Shown piece after piece: positions 28,373 to 36,356 of a stretch of DNA of 38,615 nucleotides. Position 1 is the first letter of the stretch. The number at the start of each line of letters is the position of its first letter. This DNA comes from Actinomycetes bacterium (GTDB taxonomy: Bacteria; Actinomycetota; Thermoleophilia; RBG-16-64-13). Position numbers and translations under genes: made by a program. The notes under the pieces were generated by a model, which was not told the origin of the DNA, did no database searches, and was given only the letters and a program-made list of their open reading frames with translations. The stretch covers positions 1 to 38,615 of the forward strand of contig JAJFUK010000194.1 of assembly GCA_021372435.1 (NCBI GenBank), given 5' to 3'.

Positions 28373-28746
28373 CTCGTCAGCCTCCCGATCATGTTCAGCA
28401 CGTGCTCCTTGATGGTCGGGCCGAGCGAAGGTTTCCTCCGGAGGAACGGATCGATCAGGAAGTGCGCCTTGCCGTGAGGATGCCGATAGCTCATCTCCTG
28501 GTGCTGCCGCCTGGCATACACGGTGTTGTAGCCGCTCTGCACGGTCACCGAGCTCCTCTTGTATTTGGGGTCGTTGACCTTGCCGGTCCTGATCATCTCC
28601 CTCGTTTGGTAGGGGGACTCGCTGTGCGATTCGTTCATCATCTCGTTCGACCACTTGTGGGCGCCCTCGCCCACGGCCGGCAGGACATTGCCCTTGAGCA
28701 GCTCCGCCTTGGCCTTCACCTCCTCAACACCGGTGACCGAGCTCAT
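28369..28746 (-). CDS. HK97 gp10-like neck protein
   Basis: A 125-aa protein, basic. VEEVKAKAELLKGNVLPAVG leads to SESPYQTREMIRTGKVND, then SGYNTVYARRQHQEMSYRHP and GKAHFLIDPF, a layout typical of HK97 gp10 / tail-completion proteins (helix, then beta strands with a y..vyY..F.E.G-like core). The ATG shares bases with the upstream stop (ATGA). It lies between head closure and terminator genes, as expected. Confidence 0.75.
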   Translation of the reverse strand: MSSVTGVEEVKAKAELLKGNVLPAVGEGAHKWSNEMMNESHSESPYQTREMIRTGKVNDPKYKRSSVTVQSGYNTVYARRQHQEMSYRHPHGKAHFLIDPFLRRKPSLGPTIKEHVLNMIGRLTR

Positions 28747-29066
28747 ACGTCCACCGTCCAATAGGCGAGCTCGTCCGAGTCCCCGTACATCGGCGAGACC
28801 AGGAGGATCATCGGGGTACTGCCGTCCGGAAGAGTGATCTTGTCCCCGAGCTCGATCGACGCCTTCGCCTCGACGTATACCCGGGCGTTCGAGACCTTCT
28901 CGAAGCGGTTCGTCATCCCATCCCCGGAGCTCGTCCGGACGAGGCGGGGCTTGTACTGTACTCGAGCGCGGTAGCTGACCTCATTCCCGTAGAGGTAGTG
29001 GCCCTTGCCGTCGCTGCCGGCCTTCTTGGCGATCGTCACTCTCTGGTTCAGCATCTCGTCGATCAT
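28743..29066 (-). CDS. Head closure / head-tail joining protein
   Basis: A 107-aa protein. It starts MLNQRVTIAKKAGSDGKGHY and has small-barrel strands (VSYRARVQYKPRLVRTSSGD, ARVYVEAKASIELGDKITLP), ending SPMYGDSDELAYWTVDV. This fits SPP1 gp16-type head completion proteins in size, order and pattern. It is coupled by ATGA at both ends. Confidence 0.75.
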   Translation of the reverse strand: MIDEMLNQRVTIAKKAGSDGKGHYLYGNEVSYRARVQYKPRLVRTSSGDGMTNRFEKVSNARVYVEAKASIELGDKITLPDGSTPMILLVSPMYGDSDELAYWTVDV

Positions 29067-29806
29067 CTGCGCCGCCTCGAGTAATTGGGGATCTCAGATC
29101 CATCGAGCTCAAGCTCGGGCATGTCGGCGTCGGAGCGATCGACGATGGGGTCGACCTCGCTGACCTCGTCCTCGAGCAGCTTCTCCAGCTCCGCCTCGTA
29201 CTCCTGCAGGAAGGCGGAGGTCCCGCTCGGCTTCCCGTAGGAGTAGTCGCCGAGCTTCTCCGAGGTCATCACCGTCCCGCCCCGGGAGACCTCGAACAGG
29301 TGCAGGATGGTCAGCAGGTGCATGTGCTCGTAGGTCTCCTGGGCAACCCCCTCCGGGAGGTCGGCGTCCAGGTACACCCTCTTCGCCCTCGAGGCAAGGT
29401 AGTTGAACCGGGCGGTGGTGAACTTCGAGCCGAGCTCGTCGCTCACCCGGTACTTGGACATGAAGGGGACCATGGCGGCCAAACCGGTGACCTCCTGGGG
29501 CACGGGCGGGTCCACATGGAGCGTGCCCTCGGCGATGACATAGAGGTCGGTCTCGGTGGTGGCCTCGACCTCGAACTCATAGTCTCCGCTGAGGCCTAGT
29601 GTATCGGTCGGCCCGAGGGTCAGCCGCACGCTGTTCGAGGTAGCGGGATCGCCCACCACCGGGCAGGCCCTGCTCAGCTTCAGCTGCCCGCCCTGGTAGG
29701 CCTTGAAGGTGATCGTAATGCCCACCAGGTCGTCCACTCCGCTCACGGGTATGCTCACCGGGAGGGATTCCCCCGCCCGGATCTCAAGGTACTGGTCGTC
29801 TGTCAT
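29063..29806 (-). CDS. Beta-sandwich domain fused to head-tail connector
   Basis: A 247-aa protein. Residues 1-105 form an Ig-like or BppU-N-like sandwich (YLEIRAGESLPVSIPVSGVD; ITITFKAYQGGQLKLSRACP; GDYEFEVEATTETDLYVIAE). Residues 110-215 resemble gp6-type connectors (FMSKYRVSDELGSKFTTARF; EHMHLLTILHLFEVSRGGTV; MTSEKLGDYSYGKPSGTSAF). An acidic tail ends in SRRRR. The connector part suits the position before head closure. The fused sandwich is unusual and may decorate the neck. It starts at an ATGA overlap with the fibre gene. Confidence 0.65.
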   Translation of the reverse strand: MTDDQYLEIRAGESLPVSIPVSGVDDLVGITITFKAYQGGQLKLSRACPVVGDPATSNSVRLTLGPTDTLGLSGDYEFEVEATTETDLYVIAEGTLHVDPPVPQEVTGLAAMVPFMSKYRVSDELGSKFTTARFNYLASRAKRVYLDADLPEGVAQETYEHMHLLTILHLFEVSRGGTVMTSEKLGDYSYGKPSGTSAFLQEYEAELEKLLEDEVSEVDPIVDRSDADMPELELDGSEIPNYSRRRR

Positions 29807-32562
29807 CCTTGAACCTCCTTGTCGTTCATGTCGCCGTCGATCTCTTCCGATGGCATCGTTCCCTCGATCGCACTGTCTCCCGTCCGGCCGGCCACCGTTG
29901 GTGCGGGCACCTTTCCGTCCACGCTCCTCCGCTTAAGAGCGGCGTTGAGCCTGGCGATCCTTAGCGCCCGCACGAGCACGTGGGTCAGCTGCGTCCCGTC
30001 CTTGAGGACGAGGTCCTCGCGGCTCAGGATCTCCTTAGCGAGGGCGACGAGATCTCCTGCAGTGATGCCGTCCTCGAGCACCAGGTCCTTGTCGCTCCGG
30101 ATCTCGTCGTCGAAGGTCACTCCTTCGGAAGTGGCGATGAGCTTGGAGATTCTCGCCAGGTCCTGCACCGCGATCGCGTCGCTCCGGAGCAGGGCCTTGG
30201 TGACCCTGGTGTCGTCTCCGAGGCCCACCCGCTCGGCGATGAGCGAGGCCTTGACCAACTTGGCCACGTCCGCCGCGGCGATGGCCTGGGCCACGCGTAT
30301 CGCCTTCGCCAACGTGGCGGCATCGGTGATACGGATGCTCTCCGAGGCGTAGAGCTCAGTGAGCTGCCCGAGGATCGATCGCAGGACCGTCTCGCTCAGC
30401 GTGATGCCCTCGCCGGCGAGCAGCTGCTTGATCAGCGCGACGGTGTCCGCCACCAGGACAGGCTCCTGGGCGATGATCGCCTTCTCCAGCGTGACCATGT
30501 CGGAGGTGGCCACCTGCTCGCCCAGCTTGATGTCCTTCCCGATAGTGGCGCCGTCCCCGAGCTCCAGGTCCTCGTTCGCCCTCAAGGCCTTCTGCAGCAC
30601 GACCTTGTCAGCCGCTCCGATCGACTGGGCCACGATGATGGTCTTGATCATCTTGGCTGCATCGCTCGCCGTCGCTCCCTCGCTCATCCGGAGGACCTTG
30701 ATCAGTGAGACCGCGTCCCCCAGAGTGAGGCCGTCCGCGACCACGAAGGAGAGGATCCTGGAGACGGCCGCCGTGTCGCTCGCCTCCACGAGCTCGAGGG
30801 CGGTGAGCAGCTTGACCAGGACGACGGTGTCGCCCAGCCTCGCGCCGTCGCTGATCAGCATGTTCTTGGAAACGGTCGTGCCGTCAGTGGCCTTAGCGTT
30901 ATCGAGGACCTTGATGGCCTTGGTCAGGAGGGTGGCGTCCGATGCGCTGAGCCCCTCGATGATCTTCAGGGCCTTCGACGCGATCGCACCGTCGGAGGCC
31001 TTTGTTCCCTCCGCCACCTTCATGCTCTTGGTCAGCGCGATCGCGTCCCCGAGCTGCGCGGTCTCGGCCGTCCGGAGGGCCTTGACGAACGCCGCCACGT
31101 CCGTTGCCCGAATCGTCTCGAGGGCAGTGAAGGCCTTGATGATCGCGGCCGCGTCCGCGAGGGCCACGCTGTCCGCCGCCCTGATGGCCTTCGACAGCAC
31201 CAGGCGGTCGGCGGCGGTGATGTTGTCGGCCAGCTTGAGGGCCTTGGCGATGATGGCGGCGTCCGATGCCCGCACCGCCTCGGTCTCGAGCATGGTCTTG
31301 ACCATCCACACGGTGTCGGAGGCGTCCACGTCCTCGGCGGCGATGATCGCCTTGACGACGCGCAGGACCTCCCCGATCGTCAGCTGCTCGTCCTCCACGA
31401 TCTCCTTGCTCATGGGGCACAGGTCCTCCGCCCCGATGCCCTCGGCCACGTTGATGCTCTTGGTAATCCCGGCCACGTCGGCCGCGCTGATCGTCTCGGT
31501 GATGGTGAACGACAGCGTCTGCCCGGAAGCCAGCGCAAGCATGGCCACGTTGATCTGCCAGGGGGATGCCGACGAAGCCAGGTAATACACCGCTATGCGG
31601 TCGTTCTCGATGATGTCCACGTCATGCCAGCGGTCACCATAGACCGCTGTTTCGGTTATCCATCCGTCGTAAAGGGCCCAGGTGTCGGCGGCGGCGTCGT
31701 ACTTCCAATAGCCCACGCTATTGGCTGCCGAGTAGTTGCAGAAAACGATGTAGATGTTCGACCCATCGGCAACCACCCTGGGAGCGAAGGTGTTGGTGGG
31801 TATGTCGTAAGTGCTCCCCAGGCGGGTATCCGTCCCCCATCCGGCCGAGGTTCGGCAGTTGTACCGCAGGAATGTGGGGGCCACATAATTATATTGATAC
31901 ACGACGAATATATCCGTCCCGTTGACCACACAGGCATCCCACTGGTAGCCGTCCGACTGATCCCTTATGGTTCCCGTTTCCTCGCTCCCCAGGCTCCCGT
32001 TGTAGAGGCGGCCATAGATGTAGGAGGCTGTCTTGGCGTAGCACACGTACCATTGCCCGTCGCTCAGGGCCAGGGGCTTGACCCTCCAGTTCGAGGTGGA
32101 CGACGTGGTGTTCAGCTGCGTCGTGCCCCCAGCGGTCCATCCGGAGGAGCACGCGGTCGTCGTCCCCCAGGTGACGTAGGGATAGACGCTCGAGCCTTTG
32201 GCGTACCCGATCACCGCCTTGCCGTCGGTGGTGACGGCCACCGCCAGGCGGTTGCAAGTCGTGGTCGAGTCGACGCTGACGGCGGCGCCGTCCCAGGTGA
32301 TCGTGCCGTCGGCGTTGCACACCCCCGTTCCCCACATGATCCCGCCGGACGTGCCCACGTACACCACGTGGACGCGGTGGGTGGCCTGGTGCACGGCCAC
32401 GGCCATGCGGTACTCGGGGTTGGTGCTGCTCAGCTGGGCTACGGTCTGCTGGCCGTACTTGGTGGCCCACCCGTCGGCGGAGGAGTCGAAGGCGAAGTAG
32501 CGACCGTTCTCGATGTAGAACAGCCAGTCCCGCCCGTTGGTCTTGAACGAGGCATGCTCCAT
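29803..32562 (-). CDS. Long fibre: beta-propeller plus 28 repeats of 18 residues
   Basis: This continuous frame gives 919 aa. Residues 1-350 look like a beta-propeller (RDWLFYIENGRYFAFDSSAD; HRVHVVYVGTSGGIMWGTGV; DIFVVYQYNYVAPTFLRYN; NIYIVFCNYSAANSVGYWKY), similar to the 19149-20276 protein. Residues 358-868 hold about 28 tandem repeats of 18 residues, pattern [IVL]xAxDxxxLxKAIxxxEx, followed by a 51-residue polar tail. The coding frame seems to continue upstream of the ATG (SGTQITTDTYSNGAIRAG) without a start, pointing to a frame break near 32620-32630. It is probably a receptor-binding fibre. Its place between capsid and connector genes is unusual. Confidence 0.75.
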   Translation of the reverse strand: MEHASFKTNGRDWLFYIENGRYFAFDSSADGWATKYGQQTVAQLSSTNPEYRMAVAVHQATHRVHVVYVGTSGGIMWGTGVCNADGTITWDGAAVSVDSTTTCNRLAVAVTTDGKAVIGYAKGSSVYPYVTWGTTTACSSGWTAGGTTQLNTTSSTSNWRVKPLALSDGQWYVCYAKTASYIYGRLYNGSLGSEETGTIRDQSDGYQWDACVVNGTDIFVVYQYNYVAPTFLRYNCRTSAGWGTDTRLGSTYDIPTNTFAPRVVADGSNIYIVFCNYSAANSVGYWKYDAAADTWALYDGWITETAVYGDRWHDVDIIENDRIAVYYLASSASPWQINVAMLALASGQTLSFTITETISAADVAGITKSINVAEGIGAEDLCPMSKEIVEDEQLTIGEVLRVVKAIIAAEDVDASDTVWMVKTMLETEAVRASDAAIIAKALKLADNITAADRLVLSKAIRAADSVALADAAAIIKAFTALETIRATDVAAFVKALRTAETAQLGDAIALTKSMKVAEGTKASDGAIASKALKIIEGLSASDATLLTKAIKVLDNAKATDGTTVSKNMLISDGARLGDTVVLVKLLTALELVEASDTAAVSRILSFVVADGLTLGDAVSLIKVLRMSEGATASDAAKMIKTIIVAQSIGAADKVVLQKALRANEDLELGDGATIGKDIKLGEQVATSDMVTLEKAIIAQEPVLVADTVALIKQLLAGEGITLSETVLRSILGQLTELYASESIRITDAATLAKAIRVAQAIAAADVAKLVKASLIAERVGLGDDTRVTKALLRSDAIAVQDLARISKLIATSEGVTFDDEIRSDKDLVLEDGITAGDLVALAKEILSREDLVLKDGTQLTHVLVRALRIARLNAALKRRSVDGKVPAPTVAGRTGDSAIEGTMPSEEIDGDMNDKEVQG
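29959..31491 (-). repeat. Array of about 28 repeats of 18 residues (54 bases)
   Basis: Each unit has an Asp at position 5, Lys at 11 and an acidic residue near 17, for example VRASDAAIIAKALKLADN and ITAADRLVLSKAIRAADS. Two units are longer (about 20 and 23 residues). The units differ in sequence, so this is an old array. The period suggests a solenoid or fibrous trimer shaft. Confidence 0.85.
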
Positions 32563-32620
32563 CCCGGCCCGTATGGCCCCGTTGCTGTAGGTGTCGGTGG
32601 TGATCTGGGTGCCGGACGTC

Positions 32621-32681
32621 AGAGGAAGCCCCCGCTGGAAGTGTCAGAAAAATGGGAAGGGGAAGGTGTTTGGCCCGGCAT
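32621..32681 (-). pseudogene. Out-of-frame 5' part of the long fibre gene
   Basis: An ATG at 32681 after TGAGG reads MPGQTPSPSHFSDTSSGGFL and stops. It directly follows the upstream gene. The fibre frame opens at the same place in another phase, and one extra G in the GGGGG run (plus-strand C at 32629-32633) would join them into SSGGLPLTSGTQITTDTYSN. This suggests a base loss, assembly error or phase variation. Confidence 0.5.
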
Positions 32682-32686
32682 GGGCC

Positions 32687-33280
32687 TCACGCAGCCGCCA
32701 GGGTGATGTCGACCTGCATGGAGTAGGTGTCGTTGGCGCCCTTCGTGCCCCATGCCCCCACCTTACGGTTCAGCGCGATCCCGGTCCCGTTGCCGGTGAG
32801 GACGACGATCTCCTGCCACACCCAGGACGCGACGCCGGCCGCGAAGGTGGCCTTGAAGCTCACGGTCTTGCCCGTCCTCTTGGGATAGGTCGAGTCCATG
32901 GCCGCATAAGCCTTGTTTGTAGCGGCTTGGAGCGCGGTCTGGGCGGCGGCCTCGGCGGTGCTCGAATCGCCGACTCCGATGTACGGGGTGGCCCAGGCGG
33001 TCCCGGAGCCGATCATCAGGTCGCCCAGGTTCTGCAGCCCGACGTCCAGGGCCATGTTGCCGTCGATGACCTTGACGCCCTTGTAGTGGCCGTTCTGCTT
33101 GGCCAGGGTGATGACCTTCTCCTCGTCCTCTCCCGCCTGCAGCAGCTTGGCGTACTGGTGGTCCGGGTCGTGGTACATGTGGATGGTGGTCCTGGTGTCC
33201 CACAGTCGCGCATGATCACGGACGCGCCGGCGTCCGAACCACCGGGCCAGGATGGCCCTCAGCTTCACTCGGTCGGACAT
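32687..33280 (-). CDS. Structural protein with YIGVGDSSTA domain
   Basis: A 197-aa protein with a basic N-terminus (RAILARWFGRRRVRDHARLW). The core NMALDVGLQNLGDLMIGSGT ... PYIGVGDSSTAEAAAQTALQ and YPKRTGKTVSFKATFAAGVA is a domain often found in phage fibre or appendage proteins. A similar core occurs in 20939-21784. The ATG at 33280 is preferred over the GTG at 33286 because GAGGTG, overlapping the capsid stop, then has proper spacing. It precedes the long fibre and may anchor it. Confidence 0.65.
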   Translation of the reverse strand: MSDRVKLRAILARWFGRRRVRDHARLWDTRTTIHMYHDPDHQYAKLLQAGEDEEKVITLAKQNGHYKGVKVIDGNMALDVGLQNLGDLMIGSGTAWATPYIGVGDSSTAEAAAQTALQAATNKAYAAMDSTYPKRTGKTVSFKATFAAGVASWVWQEIVVLTGNGTGIALNRKVGAWGTKGANDTYSMQVDITLAAA

Positions 33281-33287
33281 GCCCACC

Positions 33288-34169
33288 TCAGATGGCCGTC
33301 AGCTGGATGAATGCGTCCGCATGCTTGACCCGGGGGAAGAGGGACTCCCACACGCGGCCGTACAGGGGGGAGGTGTTGGGGTGCCTGCTGTCGATGCCCG
33401 GATCGTTCTGGGCGTCCGCGCCGATCACCAGGTCGAAGTAGGTACCAGCGTTGTCCACGGGGACCATCAGGCCGCTACCGGAGACTATCCTGGTAGACTG
33501 GAACACCGAGCCGGGGTAAGCCCCGGGGACGGGGTTCAGCAGCCGCATGACCTTCTCCATCTCATCGTACCCATCCTGCTGTGAGGAGTCGAGCTCGCCG
33601 TACTGATCGGGGTTCAGGACGAGGTTGAAGTTCACCCCGTTGACGTTCTTGTTCCAGAGCTTGGCCCTCGCCCCGGCCACCGCGTCCTTGGCGTTGCCGA
33701 AGGTGGCGAAGTCCTTACTGGTGGTGTACTGCTGCCCGGCCGCCTGGAACAGCCCCTTGATGGCATACACGCCATCGTCCTTGGGGACCCATCCCTGGAT
33801 CAGGAGCTCGTCCTCCTTGAGGGCGAGCATGTGGCCGGCGCTCAGCATGGCGGAGGTCTCCAGATCCACGCCCTGGGTGGCGAAGGCCTCGAAGTCGCTC
33901 CTTTTGGTCTCGAAGTCCTTCCACAGGAACGGCAGGCGGAAGTTCTCCCTGGTGATGTTGATGGCATCCCGGGAGCCTTCCTCGGACGGCATGCCGAAGG
34001 CGATCTGCGCCTCGTTCATGTCGCTCATCCGATCGACGTCCACGTTGAACTTTCCCTTCGGAAGCCAGGTCACCTTCTGGAACAGCCTCCGGTTGACGGT
34101 CGCCTGCCTCATCGGTTCGATGAGCTCGCGGTTGTAGTAGTTCGCTGCCCTCTCTAGTGCAGATGCCAT
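33288..34169 (-). CDS. Major capsid protein (HK97 fold, encapsulin-like)
   Basis: A 293-aa protein. It starts with a helix (ALERAANYYNRELIEPMRQA), then VNRRLFQKVTWLPKGKFNVD. The body has LPFLWKDFETKRSDFEAFAT, a long helical stretch (ETSAMLSAGHMLALKEDELL), AGARAKLWNKNVNGVNFNLV and MEKVMRLLNPVPGAYPGSVF, ending in beta strands (YFDLVIGADAQNDPG). Layout and motifs fit the encapsulin/Linocin-M18 branch of HK97 capsid proteins. It lacks a long N-terminal delta domain, and a separate scaffold is fused to the protease upstream. The ATG overlaps the previous stop (TAATG). Confidence 0.85.
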   Translation of the reverse strand: MASALERAANYYNRELIEPMRQATVNRRLFQKVTWLPKGKFNVDVDRMSDMNEAQIAFGMPSEEGSRDAINITRENFRLPFLWKDFETKRSDFEAFATQGVDLETSAMLSAGHMLALKEDELLIQGWVPKDDGVYAIKGLFQAAGQQYTTSKDFATFGNAKDAVAGARAKLWNKNVNGVNFNLVLNPDQYGELDSSQQDGYDEMEKVMRLLNPVPGAYPGSVFQSTRIVSGSGLMVPVDNAGTYFDLVIGADAQNDPGIDSRHPNTSPLYGRVWESLFPRVKHADAFIQLTAI

Positions 34170-35065
34170 TAGATCACCGCCTCGATTACGATGTCAGCGT
34201 CAGCGGACGAGGCGTCCTTGCTGATCGCAGCGATCCCCATCTTCTTCACGCCGGAGCTGGAGATCTTGAGGAAGATGCTGCCGACCACGTCGTGGTTGCT
34301 CGTGGTGTAGCTCAGGGTCCTCAGCACGTCTACCTTGTACCCTGGCTGCTTCTTGACCGCGGCGAAGAGCGCGGTGCCGTCGGCGGTCTTGATGTCAGAC
34401 TCCTTCAGCAGCGCCCCCAGGGTGATGTTGGCCTCGGTCGCGTCCACCAGGTTGTGGACGACCATCCCGGCCGCGGCGCAGGACTCCCCGTCGACCAGGC
34501 CGTCAGGATCTCCCGAGCTCTCGGTGCTCAGGGTGCCCACGTCGATGGTGGCACCGCTCTGCAGGGTGTCGACCTTGACGAAGACGTCCTCGATCACTAC
34601 GCCCGCCGGCAGTTTGATGCCAGTGTCGTACTCCGCGGCCTTCTTCACGAAGGGCACGCGGATGGCGGGCGAGCCGTCGATTTCCATGCCCGGGACCAGG
34701 CGGCCCTCGGACCAGCTGAAGAGGTCCTCTCCCTGCGCTGCTACGAAGCCCTTGGCGAGCTTGCCGAGCACCGCGAAGTCCCGGCCGGTGAGCACGGGGG
34801 CCTCGATCGGGACGCTCTCGGAGTCGGCGGCGTAGGCGGTCGAACGGTCGATTGGACGGGAGGTGGGATCCGCTCCCTCGAAGCCCAGGAGCCCGAGGAC
34901 GGGGTTCAGGGCATCGCCGACCTTGATCTGTTTGTCGCTCGAGCCGCGGATGACGGTCCGGCCGGGGATCATCTTGGTGGCGTCCTCGACCGAGCGGAAG
35001 AGCACGCGGGGGCTGCCGGCCACGACGATGCGGCCGTTGGGGATCACGTAACCGGAATCGGCCAT
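34169..35065 (-). CDS. Capsid-associated / decoration protein candidate
   Basis: A 298-aa, Gly/Val-rich, mainly beta protein (GRIVVAGSPRVLFRSVEDAT; VGDALNPVLGLLGFEGADPT; GVVIEDVFVKVDTLQSGATI; VDVLRTLSYTTSNHDVVGSI). It lies between protease-scaffold and major capsid genes, where decoration proteins usually sit. The segment LPAGVVIEDVFVKVDTLQSG, followed by ATIDVGTLS, is common in phage head proteins of the DUF2190-like kind. GGAGG lies nine bases before the ATG. The role is inferred from context and pattern. Confidence 0.65.
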   Translation of the reverse strand: MADSGYVIPNGRIVVAGSPRVLFRSVEDATKMIPGRTVIRGSSDKQIKVGDALNPVLGLLGFEGADPTSRPIDRSTAYAADSESVPIEAPVLTGRDFAVLGKLAKGFVAAQGEDLFSWSEGRLVPGMEIDGSPAIRVPFVKKAAEYDTGIKLPAGVVIEDVFVKVDTLQSGATIDVGTLSTESSGDPDGLVDGESCAAAGMVVHNLVDATEANITLGALLKESDIKTADGTALFAAVKKQPGYKVDVLRTLSYTTSNHDVVGSIFLKISSSGVKKMGIAAISKDASSADADIVIEAVI

Positions 35066-35069
35066 GATC

Positions 35070-36128
35070 TCAGTCCTCCACCCACTCGCCCTTCTTGGCG
35101 TCCCACCGGCCGACGGTCGAGATGGAGGACTTGTTCTTGTGCTCCACCTCTTCGCTGCCCTCCTCGCCTCCAGGGTTGGCGTCCTTCTTGTTCAGGAGCT
35201 CCTCGAGGAGGCCGGCGCGGTCCTTCTCGAACCGCTCGCGGGTCTTGGCCTCGTTGTCCTTGTGCAGGTAGCCTTTGGGCACGTAGGACTTGTTCTTGAA
35301 CTCGTTCCAGGCCGCTTCCTTCCGTTCCTTCTCAAGAGCGTCGGCCTTGTTCTTCATGTCCTGCAGCTCGGCGTCCTTGGCCTTCAGAGCATCATCCTTG
35401 TTCTTGAGCTCCGTCTGCAGCCTCTCGATCTCGGCCTTCCCGGCCTGGTCGTTGGTCGTGTCGTTCACCTCTCCGTTGTGGTTGTCGGCCGGGGGCCTCT
35501 GCTCCCCGCCTTTCTTGTCATCCTTAACCTCTGGCTCGTCCAGCTCGATGTCAGGGAACTCCTCCTTGACCTTCGCCTTGAGTCTAGCGAAGAACCCCTT
35601 GGCCTGCTTCTTCTCGTCGTCACCCATGCTCCTACGCTCCTTGTTCAGAAATCCAGATCCCAGATCCACGGGCAGGTCGTTGGCGCCCTCCTTGAATGCC
35701 AGGACGTGATGAGGATTCACCGGGCCGTCGATCGCCCCGTTCTTAGCCTTCGCCCGGAAGCCGGTGCTCAGGGAGAGCTCGCCGGCCGCGATCATGGCGT
35801 CCATCGCGGGGTCGTTGAACCTGGTGTCCCCCATGAGCCTCGGGTGCCCGGTGTTGGAGATCCTCGGATTCTCCACCTTCCCGACGATCTTGCCCTTGAT
35901 GCGGACAAGCTCGGCGGCCGGGTCGTGGTCGAAGGCATCCATGTCCGGGTGCTCCTGGGCATAGATCACCGGGACCTTGGCCCAGGCGTCGACGGTAGGC
36001 TCGAACCATTTGGCTCCGTAGAAGGTGTCCCTGGCGCCCCTGCGGTTCAGCGTCTGGAATATTGTGCCATGCGCCTGGTTGAGGTGCTCGGCGTTCGAGA
36101 AGTGCTGCAGCTCGGGATCGTCGGCCAT
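35070..36128 (-). CDS. Prohead protease-scaffold fusion
   Basis: A 352-aa protein. The N-terminal half matches DUF2213/S78-like prohead proteases: VPVIYAQEHPDMDAF with candidate His60, GKIVGKVENPR, then ELSLSTGFRAK with candidate nucleophile Ser119 or Ser121, and NPHHVLAF. The C-terminal half is a Lys/Glu-rich coiled scaffold (about 175-325; AEIERLQTELKNKDDALKAK). It would be cleaved during maturation. The ATG at 36128 has no obvious ribosome site. Late element copy C lies 25-45 bases upstream with a short upstream ORF, so the start of this gene may be regulated. Confidence 0.8.
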   Translation of the reverse strand: MADDPELQHFSNAEHLNQAHGTIFQTLNRRGARDTFYGAKWFEPTVDAWAKVPVIYAQEHPDMDAFDHDPAAELVRIKGKIVGKVENPRISNTGHPRLMGDTRFNDPAMDAMIAAGELSLSTGFRAKAKNGAIDGPVNPHHVLAFKEGANDLPVDLGSGFLNKERRSMGDDEKKQAKGFFARLKAKVKEEFPDIELDEPEVKDDKKGGEQRPPADNHNGEVNDTTNDQAGKAEIERLQTELKNKDDALKAKDAELQDMKNKADALEKERKEAAWNEFKNKSYVPKGYLHKDNEAKTRERFEKDRAGLLEELLNKKDANPGGEEGSEEVEHKNKSSISTVGRWDAKKGEWVED

Positions 36129-36141
36129 GCTATTGGCAGAG

Positions 36142-36190
36142 CATCGCTCGGGCGGGTTATTGGACTTTCTACTTTGAGGCTATAATTTGC
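36142..36190 (-). promoter_or_regulatory. Late element, copy C, with covarying hairpin
   Basis: The core at 36153-36172 is identical to copy B, and the flank CATCGC also matches. The stem here is TGAGGC/GCCTCA (about 36175-36180 and 36189-36194) around an 8-base loop. Copy B has TAAGGC/GCCTTA at the same place, so the changed base pair is compensated. A short upstream ORF (ATG CTC TGC CAA TAG) starts at the same place as in copy B. The protease-scaffold gene follows. Confidence 0.6.
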
Positions 36191-36199
36191 CTCATAAGG

Positions 36200-36346
36200 T
36201 CAGGAGGTCCCCTTTCCCTTGAGGTACCGTTTGACGGTCTTCCTCTCCACGTGAAGCTCCCGGGCCATCTGGTTGATGAGCATCTTATCCACGTTGCGAT
36301 CGATGAACTCCTTCTGCTCCCTGGTCAAGGGGTGACCGCTCGGCAT
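36200..36346 (-). CDS. Helix-turn-helix microprotein in the head module
   Basis: A 48-aa protein. LTREQKEFIDRNVDKM is a helix, then a helix-turn-helix, INQMARELHVERKTVKRYLK, of resolvase/transposase type. CGGAGG lies four bases before the ATG and overlaps the MuF stop region. It precedes late element copy C by under 50 bases, so it could act on that element or on the late operon generally. A small-terminase accessory role is another option. Confidence 0.7.
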   Translation of the reverse strand: MPSGHPLTREQKEFIDRNVDKMLINQMARELHVERKTVKRYLKGKGTS

Positions 36347-36356
36347 GGTCCTCCGA

